Below, piece by piece: positions 1 through 5,426 of a stretch of DNA of 6,065 nucleotides. Position 1 is the stretch's first letter; every line of letters begins with the position of its first letter. The position numbers were made by a program, and so were the translations under genes. A model generated the notes under the pieces. That model made no database searches. It saw only the letters and a list, made by a program, of their open reading frames with translations, and was not told the DNA's origin. This DNA is from Sphingomonadales bacterium (GTDB lineage: Bacteria; Pseudomonadota; Alphaproteobacteria; Sphingomonadales; Sphingomonadaceae): positions 1 to 6,065 of the forward strand of contig JAFLDC010000176.1 of assembly GCA_017302775.1 (NCBI GenBank), given 5' to 3'.

Positions 1-547
1 CGCCATCGGGGGTGGCATCGCCCGGCCAGCCGATCCAGCACCCCTCCCCCACGGTGATCCGGCCCGGTTCGCCCAGCGCCACCCCTTCCAGGTCGCCCGG
101 CCCTTCGGCCCAGCGCACCGCCAGATCCAGATTGGCTTCGGTAAAGTCGGCATCCTCGTCAGACACCAGGCTGAACCGGACTTCGGGGTTGGCCTTGCGA
201 AAGGCGGCCAGCCGCGGAGCCAGCCAGGCGGCAAAGAACTCGCGCGGGGCGGCGATGGTGTAGACGTGGCTCGATTGCCCGGCCTGCATCGCCCGCACCG
301 CATCCTCGAAATGCAGAAAGCCGGTGCGCAGCGCCTCCAGCCCGGCGCTGGCTTCATCGGTCAGTTCCAGTCCCTTGGGCGTGCGGCGGAACAGCACCAC
401 GCCCAGCACGTCCTCCAGCGCGCGGATCTGCTGGCCGACCGCTGCCGGGGTCACCGCCAGTTCGTCCGCCGCACGGGTGAACGACAGGTGCCGCGCGGCG
501 GCATCGAACACGCGCAAGGCGTTCAGGGGCAGGTGAGTCCGCTTCAT
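1..547 (-). CDS. LysR-family transcriptional regulator, GcvA-like (partial, C-terminus outside window)
   Basis: The frame is open from the ATG at 547-545 to the window edge, giving 182 residues of an expected ~300. Residues 5-64 form a typical LysR winged helix-turn-helix: LPLNALRVFDAAARHLSFTR opens it, the helix-turn-helix lies at about 22-41, and an RALEDVLGVVLFRRTPKGL-type wing follows. This N-terminus closely resembles GcvA-type regulators of amino-acid metabolism. From about residue 94 the periplasmic-binding-like effector domain begins (HVYTIAAPREFFAAWLAPRL), and it includes the 'NLDLAVRW' segment common in this family. The start is supported by a Shine-Dalgarno GGGAG with a 5-nt spacer. 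The gene begins 46 bp after apaG on the same strand with no terminator visible, so co-transcription is likely. LysR proteins act as cytoplasmic DNA-binding tetramers; the inducer and targets here cannot be told from sequence. Family assignment is firm, the GcvA resemblance is a judgement from memory. Confidence 0.93.
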   Translation of the reverse strand, partial: MKRTHLPLNALRVFDAAARHLSFTRAADELAVTPAAVGQQIRALEDVLGVVLFRRTPKGLELTDEASAGLEALRTGFLHFEDAVRAMQAGQSSHVYTIAAPREFFAAWLAPRLAAFRKANPEVRFSLVSDEDADFTEANLDLAVRWAEGPGDLEGVALGEPGRITVGEGCWIGWPGDATPDG

Positions 548-593
548 GGCGTCTCCCTATGGGGAAGCAGCGGGCGGAGCAAGGGAGCGTCGA

Positions 594-1004
594 TCAATCG
601 GCAGTAGCCGGCGCGGCCAGCGGAAAGAACGGGATGCGGACCTCGAAAAGGCCCCCGTCTTCGCGCCGGAAGGTGTAGAACCCTTCCATCGTGCCCATCG
701 GAGTCGACAGCGGGCAGCCAGAGACATAATCGTGGCTCTGCCCCGGCTGAAGGACCGGCTGTTCGCCCACCACGCCTTCGCCTTCGACCAGGTTGACCAT
801 GCCGCGGCCATCGGTGATGCGCCAATGCCGGGTCAGCAGCTGGACGGTATGATCGCTGCCGTTTTCCAGCCGGATATGATAGATCCAGAACCACTTGCCG
901 TCCTGCCCGGACGTGCTGGGCCGCGATTGCTCAGGCAGGTAATTGACCGCGACCCGCACGGTTATCCCGTCAGTGATCGCGGCGTGCTCGAACAATTGCT
1001 TCAT
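594..1004 (-). CDS. apaG: ApaG domain protein (Co2+/Mg2+ efflux-associated family)
   Basis: This 136-aa protein matches ApaG over nearly its whole length; the family is usually about 125-130 aa. Diagnostic stretches are IYHIRLENGSDHTVQLLTRH (41-60), WRITDGRG (61-68), EGEGVVGEQPVLQPG (74-88), SGCPLSTPMGTMEGFYTF (95-112) and the final strand FEVRIPFFPLA (120-130). ApaG is a small cytoplasmic beta-sandwich protein. Mutants in enterobacteria affect Co2+ resistance and Mg2+ efflux, but the biochemical role remains poorly defined. The ATG at 1004-1002 agrees with the family N-terminus but has no clear Shine-Dalgarno. A weak promoter reading TTGCAG (1039-1034), 17 bp, TACCTT (1016-1011) would start transcription almost at the ATG, so the mRNA may be near-leaderless; this is speculative. 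The LysR gene follows 46 bp downstream. The antiporter gene diverges across a 111-bp gap. Confidence 0.95.
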   Translation of the reverse strand: MKQLFEHAAITDGITVRVAVNYLPEQSRPSTSGQDGKWFWIYHIRLENGSDHTVQLLTRHWRITDGRGMVNLVEGEGVVGEQPVLQPGQSHDYVSGCPLSTPMGTMEGFYTFRREDGGLFEVRIPFFPLAAPATAD

Positions 1005-1115
1005 GCCGTGAAGGTAGCGATTGGCGGGTGCCGCTGCAATGGGCTGGATGCAAACGGGCCGAATAGGATTGTGGAGAGGTTGCCTTCACCGTGCGGCGTG
1101 ATAGCACCCTGCACC

Positions 1116-2324
1116 ATGCATAGCGCCCTGCCCGTGACCGAGCTGTTCCTGATCGCCCTGATCGTCATCTTCGCCGCGCCTTACGCCGTGTGGCGCTTGC
1201 TGCGGACCGATTACTGGGCGCCGCTGGTAGTGGTGCAGATCGTTGGCGGGATCGTGCTGGGACCGGGTGTGCTGGGCGCAGCTTTTCCTGGCTACTACGA
1301 AACCGTGTTCGCCCCGCCGGTGATCGCGGCGCTGAATGGAATTGCCTGGTGGGCGGTGATGCTGTTTGTGTTCGTCGCCGGATTGGAGCTTGACCTGGAA
1401 GAAGCGTGGAAGTGGCGCGGCGAAACCGGGCTGACCGCAGGTCTGGCGCTGGGCGTGCCGCTGCTGCTGGGGGCCGGTGCGGCGCTGCTGATCCTGGCGG
1501 TCAGCGGTCCGGCCGACTGGATCGGGGCCAAGGGCAATAGCTGGCAGTTCGTGGCCGGGGTCGGGATGGCCTGCGCCGTCACCGCCTTGCCGATCCTGAT
1601 CCTGTTCCTGCAAAAGCTGGAGGTGTTGCGCACCCCCCTGGGCCAGCGCATCCTGCGCTATGCCAGCCTCGATGACATCATGATCTGGGGCGTGCTCGCG
1701 CTGATCCTGCTCGATTGGGAACGGGTCGGGCGGCAGGCGGCCTATCTGGCAGGATTCGCGCTTGCCGTTGTGATGGCGCGCAAGCTGATCGCCCGGATCC
1801 CGGAGCGCGATCGGTGGTACATCGCGCTGGTCTGGCTGGCCGCCAATGGCTACCTCGCCGACTGGTCGGGCCTGCATTACATGGTCGGGGCGTTCCTGGC
1901 CGGGGCGGCGCTGGACGCCAAATGGTTCGGGATCGCGGCGATTGACCGGTTTCGCGATACCGTGTTGCTGGCCTTCATGCCGGTGTTCTTCCTGTCCACC
2001 GGGCTGCGCACCAGCTGGGACATGGGCGGCTGGGCCGCGTTCGCCGCAGCCGCGCTGTTGCTGACCGCCATGGTGATCGGCAAGCTGGCCGGCGTCGGCT
2101 TGGCCGGAAAGCTGCTGGGCTGGAGCAAGGGCGAGGCGTGGGTGATCGGCTGGCTGCTGCAAACCAAGGCCCTGATCATGATCATTTTCGTCAACGTGCT
2201 GTTGGACAAGCAGATTATTACCAGCGGCGCCTTCACCGCGCTGCTGCTGGCGGCGGTTGGCAGCACCATGCTGACGATCCCGTTAGTCTCGCCCGCGCTG
2301 AAGCGGCTGGGTAACCGCGGCTAG
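1116..2324 (+). CDS. Cation:proton antiporter, CPA2/KefB-type membrane domain, no regulatory tail
   Basis: The product is a 402-aa, very hydrophobic protein with roughly 11-13 membrane segments. CPA2 hallmarks are QIVGGIVLGPGVLG (41-54), LFVFVAGLELDL (83-94), an Asp-Asp pair D186-D187 in SLDDIMIWG, HYMVGAFLAGAAL in the second half, and QTKALIMII with K351 in a late helix. The Asp-Asp pair is typical of electrogenic Na+(K+)/H+ exchangers such as NapA, whereas KefB/KefC carry Gln-Asp there; K351 lies where such exchangers have a conserved basic residue. The chain ends right after the last helix, so the RCK/TrkA-N domain of Kef channels is absent. The frame stays open far upstream (to 546), but that part is antisense to apaG and is not hydrophobic, so I start at ATG 1116. 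No good Shine-Dalgarno precedes it, and GTG 1098 or TTG 1080 remain possible. Likely role: pH or alkali-cation homeostasis in the inner membrane. The ion is not determinable from sequence. Confidence 0.9.
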   Translation: MHSALPVTELFLIALIVIFAAPYAVWRLLRTDYWAPLVVVQIVGGIVLGPGVLGAAFPGYYETVFAPPVIAALNGIAWWAVMLFVFVAGLELDLEEAWKWRGETGLTAGLALGVPLLLGAGAALLILAVSGPADWIGAKGNSWQFVAGVGMACAVTALPILILFLQKLEVLRTPLGQRILRYASLDDIMIWGVLALILLDWERVGRQAAYLAGFALAVVMARKLIARIPERDRWYIALVWLAANGYLADWSGLHYMVGAFLAGAALDAKWFGIAAIDRFRDTVLLAFMPVFFLSTGLRTSWDMGGWAAFAAAALLLTAMVIGKLAGVGLAGKLLGWSKGEAWVIGWLLQTKALIMIIFVNVLLDKQIITSGAFTALLLAAVGSTMLTIPLVSPALKRLGNRG

Positions 2325-2350
2325 CCCGGCAGGCCCCTCAACCAAATCTC

Positions 2351-2380
2351 TTGTTGCGACTTATTCTCAATAGCGATAAC
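2351..2380 (+). promoter_or_regulatory. Candidate Fur-controlled promoter
   Basis: The 17-bp imperfect palindrome TTGCGACTTATTCTCAA (2354-2370), followed by TAGC, strongly resembles proteobacterial Fur boxes of the type TGCGAATnATTCTCAATAGC seen upstream of iron-uptake genes. Comparing it with its reverse complement, 12 of the 16 non-central positions are symmetric. It lies in a comparatively AT-rich island within GC-rich surroundings. A plausible but weak core promoter overlaps it: TTGTTG (2351-2356), an 18-bp spacer, then GATAAC (2375-2380). Bound Fur would block this promoter. The site is 38 bp upstream of the start of the 142-aa gene. The match is by eye and no matrix score was computed. 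Confidence 0.6.
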
Positions 2381-2381
2381 C

Positions 2382-2403
2382 CTCCGGTGCAAATCAACCG
2401 GAG
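2382..2403 (+). promoter_or_regulatory. Leader hairpin that masks the ribosome binding site
   Basis: CTCCGGT (2382-2388) and ACCGGAG (2397-2403) are perfectly complementary 7-nt arms around an 8-nt loop GCAAATCA. The 3' arm contains the Shine-Dalgarno GGAG (2400-2403), which sits 8 nt before the ATG at 2412. If the transcript starts just after the proposed -10, this hairpin would be close to the 5' end of the mRNA and could limit ribosome access. No run of T follows, so it is not an intrinsic terminator. The structure is seen in the sequence; the regulatory role is inference. Confidence 0.5.
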
Positions 2404-2411
2404 CACCCGTC

Positions 2412-2840
2412 ATGCCTGCGCCATCACCCCGCACCTGCCCATTGCCACTGGCCATGCCGGACGATCCCGTGCAGCGGCTGGTGCTTCGCTGCCTGCGCCG
2501 CATGGCCGCGCATGGGATACGCGACGCCCAGGCCGGCCTGTGGCTGATCGAACAGTTCGGGCCAGGGTTTCGCCGCCCGCTGGTGCTGTTGCGGGCGTTC
2601 GTGGTCGAACTGGCCCAGGCATCTGACCGCATCATCAGCATTGCGCCGTGTTGCGCGATGGCGATGACCCTGGACGAAGCCCGCATGATGGAGGCGCTCA
2701 GCGCTGCGGGCCTGCACGAGCAGACGGCAGCAGCCGAACTGCGCCGGCTTACCGCCCGGCCGGATATCAGCGCGCCGCTGTCGATCGCGGCCGCGCTCAA
2801 TACCTGTCTGGCCGAGCTGGGTCGGCCGCTGAAGCTATAG
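2412..2840 (+). CDS. Uncharacterised 142-aa protein, probably iron-regulated (DUF6628-like)
   Basis: I do not recognise a function. The protein is soluble-looking and Ala/Leu/Arg-rich, with no signal peptide or membrane helix. Visible landmarks are DDPVQRLVLRCLRRMAAHGI (17-36), a GPGFRRPLVLLRAFVVELAQ stretch (50-69), IAPCCAMAMTLDEARMMEAL (77-96) with the vicinal pair C80-C81, and a C-terminal LGRPLKL. Further cysteines are C9, C27 and C132. The GFRRPLVLLRA and APCC...MT..EA pattern recalls small sphingomonad proteins I remember as DUF6628; this is memory only. The start at 2412 is supported by GGAG 8 nt upstream, within the hairpin at 2382-2403; M15 (2454) lacks a Shine-Dalgarno. A Fur-box-like site precedes the gene, pointing to expression under iron limitation, and the cysteine pair could bind metal or an Fe-S species (speculation). 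It ends tail to tail with metZ, overlapping it by 6 bp. Confidence 0.8.
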   Translation: MPAPSPRTCPLPLAMPDDPVQRLVLRCLRRMAAHGIRDAQAGLWLIEQFGPGFRRPLVLLRAFVVELAQASDRIISIAPCCAMAMTLDEARMMEALSAAGLHEQTAAAELRRLTARPDISAPLSIAAALNTCLAELGRPLKL

Positions 2841-4040
2841 TCCGATGGCGCGCAGCCCGCGATCGAGATCCTCGATCACATCGGCGGGATCTTCCAACCC
2901 GACGTTCAGCCGGATCATGCCCTCGGTCACGCCAGCCTCGGCGCGGCCTTCGGGGCCCATGTTGTTATGCGTGGTCGATGCGGGGTGGCAGGCCAGGCTC
3001 TTGGCATCGCCGATGTTGTTCGAAATATCGATCAGCTCAAACGCATTGAGCATGGCAAAGGCCTGCGCACGGTCGGCCAGATTGAAACTGAAGATATTGC
3101 CGAATGCGTCCATCTGGCGTTTCGCCAGAACATGCTGCGGATGGCTTTCCAGGCCGGGATGCAACATCGCCACACCGCGGCTTTCCAGAAAGCGTGCTGC
3201 TTCCATCGCGTTCTCGCTCTGCTTGAAGGCGCGCAGCGGCAGCGTTTCCAACCCCTTGAGCATGACCCAGGCATTGAACGGGGCGGCGATCGGCCCGGTG
3301 TTGCGCTGGAACGGCATCAGCACTTCGTCAATGAACTGCGCGGTGCCACAGATCGCGCCGACCATCACCCGGCCCTGCCCGTCCATCAGTTTGGTCGCCG
3401 AATAGGCCACCACATCGGCGCCGAATTCGATCGGGCGCTGCAAGGCGGCGGTAGCAAAGGCATTGTCGACCACGGTGCAGATCCCCCTGGACCTGGCCAG
3501 ACCGCAGACAAATTCAAGATCGACCACATCCATCGTCGGATTGGCCGGAGTTTCGAAGAAGAACACCTTGGTGTTGGGCCGGATCGCGGCTTCCCACGCT
3601 GCGTTGTCGCGCGCATCGACGATGGTCTTTTCGATCCCGAAGCGCGGCAGCAGGTTATCGACGATCCACCGACACGAGCCAAAGGCGGCCCGCCCTGCAA
3701 CGATATGATCTCCGGCCGAAAGCTGGCACAACAAGGCGCTGGTCATCGCCGCCATGCCCGATGCCTGGGTGCGGCACGCCTCTGCCCCTTCGATCATCGC
3801 GATGCGCTCTTCCAGCATCTGGACGGTCGGGTTCTGGAACCGCGAATAGACCATCCCCGCCTCTTCGCCCTGGAACCGGGCAGCGACAGATTCGGCGCTG
3901 TCGTAACAGTAGCCGGAATTGAGGAACAAGGCCTCGCTCGTCTCACCCTGTTCACTGCGCCAGGTTCCGGCACGGACAGCGCGGGTGGCGGGGCGCCATT
4001 TGGAAGTGATCGAACGGTCCTGGCCAGTGGTGCGTTTCAT
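2835..4040 (-). CDS. metZ: O-succinylhomoserine sulfhydrylase (PLP enzyme)
   Basis: This 401-aa protein is full length for MetZ of the Cys/Met-metabolism PLP family (cystathionine gamma-synthase fold). It converts O-succinylhomoserine plus sulfide to homocysteine, the direct-sulfhydrylation route to methionine, in the cytoplasm. Family residues are visible throughout: N-terminal WRPATRAVRAGT (15-26), phosphate-contacting YSR (65-67) and SGM (94-96), FFETPANPTM (161-170), D192 in VVDNAFAT, which pairs with the pyridine nitrogen, and the Schiff-base lysine K217 in YSATKLMDGQGR. The C-terminus carries SNNIGDAKSLACHPASTTH and EGMIRLNVGLEDP. The N-terminal MKRTTGQDRS agrees with MetZ homologues, so ATG 4040 is favoured despite lacking a clear Shine-Dalgarno. 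MetZ rather than MetY (acetylhomoserine enzyme, usually about 425-440 aa) is preferred on length and motif resemblance. The gene diverges from the glycosyltransferase across 79 bp and converges on the 142-aa gene. Confidence 0.95.
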   Translation of the reverse strand: MKRTTGQDRSITSKWRPATRAVRAGTWRSEQGETSEALFLNSGYCYDSAESVAARFQGEEAGMVYSRFQNPTVQMLEERIAMIEGAEACRTQASGMAAMTSALLCQLSAGDHIVAGRAAFGSCRWIVDNLLPRFGIEKTIVDARDNAAWEAAIRPNTKVFFFETPANPTMDVVDLEFVCGLARSRGICTVVDNAFATAALQRPIEFGADVVAYSATKLMDGQGRVMVGAICGTAQFIDEVLMPFQRNTGPIAAPFNAWVMLKGLETLPLRAFKQSENAMEAARFLESRGVAMLHPGLESHPQHVLAKRQMDAFGNIFSFNLADRAQAFAMLNAFELIDISNNIGDAKSLACHPASTTHNNMGPEGRAEAGVTEGMIRLNVGLEDPADVIEDLDRGLRAIGL

Positions 4041-4074
4041 AGTGCTGCGGCTTTAGGCAGCGAAATCACGGGGG

Positions 4075-4086
4075 GCAAGGCCTTGC
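4075..4086. promoter_or_regulatory. Perfect 12-bp palindrome in the metZ/glycosyltransferase divergent region
   Basis: GCAAGGCCTTGC is a perfect palindrome, with G/C runs extending it imperfectly on both sides (4071-4090). It sits almost exactly midway, 34 bp before the metZ start and 33 bp before the glycosyltransferase start. Its right half would overlap a -35 region 17 bp upstream of the GATAAT at 4104-4109, a possible -10 for the plus-strand gene. This placement suits an operator for a dimeric regulator of one or both genes, but palindromes of this size also occur by chance in GC-rich DNA, and no known regulator is matched. Confidence 0.3.
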
Positions 4087-4119
4087 GCCCCGCCGGTCGG
4101 CCCGATAATCCCGCCAGCA

Positions 4120-5400
4120 ATGCAGGGCCGCTTCACCACTGACCGGGATCCCGCCGCCTGGTGCGCGGTGATCGCCCTGGCTTTTCTGGCGCTGGTCTGG
4201 CGCAGGCTGGGCGTGCCGGCCGAAATCTACTTTGACGAAGTCCACTATGTGCCGGCCGCGCGCAAGCTGCTGGAAGGGGTGCGGGTCAATGCCGAGCACC
4301 CGATGTTCGGCAAGACCGTGCTGGCCGCAGCCCTGCGCTGGCTGGGCGATCAGCCGCTGTACTGGCGGGTGCCATCGGCGCTGGGCGGCACGATCGGACT
4401 TTTTGCCTTCACCCGCATCGTCTGGTTCGCCAGCGGCAGCGCCCGTGCGGCGCTGTTCGCCGGGCTGCTGCTCGCCACCGATTTCTTCTGGTTCATCCAC
4501 AGCCGGATCGCGATGCTCGACATGACCATGGCCGCGCTGGCGATGCTGGCCGGGTGGCAGCTGGCCGCGGCGATCCGCCTGCCGGGGCAGGCACGCTGGC
4601 GGCTGGCGCTGGCTGGGGTGCTGATGGGACTGGCGCTGGGCACAAAGTGGTCGGTTGCGCCGCTGCTCGCCGTTCCGGGGCTGGCGATACTGGCCGGCAA
4701 GCTGATCGCCCATGGCCGGAGTTTCCTGTGGGCCAGACCGGGCGGACCGGTGCCGGGGATCAGCCTGATCGAAGCGGGCCTGTGGCTTGGGCTGGTGCCG
4801 CTGGCGGTCTATTGGCTGACCTTCTGGCCGGCCTTCCACTGGATCGAACGGCCGGTCGATCCCTGGTCGCCGATCGCCTGGCACGAACACATGCTGATGC
4901 TGCAGGACAGCGTCAAGAAGCCCCACCCCTATCGTTCGGTATGGTATCAATGGGTCGGCAACTGGCGGGCGATCTGGTATCTTTACAAGGACTTTGACGG
5001 GGTCCAGCGCGGCATCGTCCTGATCGGCAATCCCTTTACCATGCTGGCCGGGCTGGCCACCCTGGGGTGGGCACTGTGGGCCGGCCTGCGCGAGCGCCGG
5101 GGCGATCTGCTCGCCTTGGTGTGCCTTTATGTGGCCAGCGTGCTGTTCTGGGCGCTGTCCGGCAAGCCGGTGCAGTTTCTTTACCACTATCTGCTGCCCA
5201 GCACCGTGCTGATGGCGGTGCTGGCGCTGGCGCTGGATGGATTGTCGCGGCGATCCGACCGGTGGCGCCGCCTGGCCCCCGCCAGCCTGGCTTTGAGCGC
5301 CGCGCTGTTCGTCCATTTCTATCCGATCATCTCTGCCGCACCGCTGTGCTGTGGCAAGCCCAGCTACCAGCAGTGGATGTGGCTGAAGAGCTGGCGCTGA
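4120..5400 (+). CDS. PMT/GT39-family membrane glycosyltransferase (phospholipid carrier-dependent)
   Basis: This 426-aa polytopic membrane protein has about 9-11 hydrophobic segments and belongs to the GT-C superfamily, protein O-mannosyltransferase type. PMT signatures are in order: the first-loop acidic pair D39-E40 in YFDEVHYVPAARKLL, EHPMFGKTVLA (59-69, with H60-P61), HSRIAMLDMTMA (127-138, D134), GTKWS (174-178) and KPVQFLYHYLLPS (349-361) in the C-terminal four-helix region. D39-E40 corresponds to the catalytic/metal-binding Asp-Glu of the family. Such enzymes use a polyprenyl-phosphate sugar donor and transfer the sugar to a protein or envelope glycan on the outer face of the inner membrane; donor and acceptor here are unknown. 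The C-terminus carries CC and several Trp (CCGKPSYQQWMWLKSWR). The ATG at 4120 has only a poor Shine-Dalgarno, and a GATAAT -10-like box 10 nt upstream suggests a short leader. The oxidoreductase gene starts 26 bp downstream, probably co-transcribed. Confidence 0.9.
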   Translation: MQGRFTTDRDPAAWCAVIALAFLALVWRRLGVPAEIYFDEVHYVPAARKLLEGVRVNAEHPMFGKTVLAAALRWLGDQPLYWRVPSALGGTIGLFAFTRIVWFASGSARAALFAGLLLATDFFWFIHSRIAMLDMTMAALAMLAGWQLAAAIRLPGQARWRLALAGVLMGLALGTKWSVAPLLAVPGLAILAGKLIAHGRSFLWARPGGPVPGISLIEAGLWLGLVPLAVYWLTFWPAFHWIERPVDPWSPIAWHEHMLMLQDSVKKPHPYRSVWYQWVGNWRAIWYLYKDFDGVQRGIVLIGNPFTMLAGLATLGWALWAGLRERRGDLLALVCLYVASVLFWALSGKPVQFLYHYLLPSTVLMAVLALALDGLSRRSDRWRRLAPASLALSAALFVHFYPIISAAPLCCGKPSYQQWMWLKSWR

Positions 5401-5426
5401 CTGATCCAACCGAGGGGACTGCCGTC

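Noticed and set aside
546..1115. Long in-frame extension of the antiporter upstream of ATG 1116
   Set aside because: It runs antisense through the whole of apaG, which is a clear family match. The extension is Arg/Pro-rich without membrane character, and CPA2 proteins start close to the first helix.
1086..2162. Minus-strand open frame of 358 codons opposite the antiporter
   Set aside because: Its Gln/Arg/His/Pro-rich translation is a compositional shadow of the hydrophobic antiporter gene.
2306..2335. GC-rich partial inverted repeat around the antiporter stop codon as a terminator
   Set aside because: Pairing is short and imperfect and no T-run follows on the plus strand, so an intrinsic terminator cannot be supported.
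4041..4119. Possible SAM-responsive riboswitch (SAM-II type) in the metZ leader
   Set aside because: Methionine genes of alphaproteobacteria often have one, and a GTGAT followed by CTAAAG is present on the minus strand. However, the region is only 79 bp and lacks the stem with a U-rich loop and the pseudoknot partner expected of SAM-II. Two short hairpins alone are not enough.
2967..4142. Plus-strand open frame of 391 codons opposite metZ
   Set aside because: It is a shadow of metZ, which has complete catalytic motifs; the antisense translation shows no family signature.
4066..5409. Minus-strand open frame of 447 codons opposite the glycosyltransferase
   Set aside because: Its translation is a Gln/Pro/Arg/His-rich composition typical of the antisense of a GC-rich membrane protein gene, with no recognisable domain; the plus strand has clear PMT motifs.
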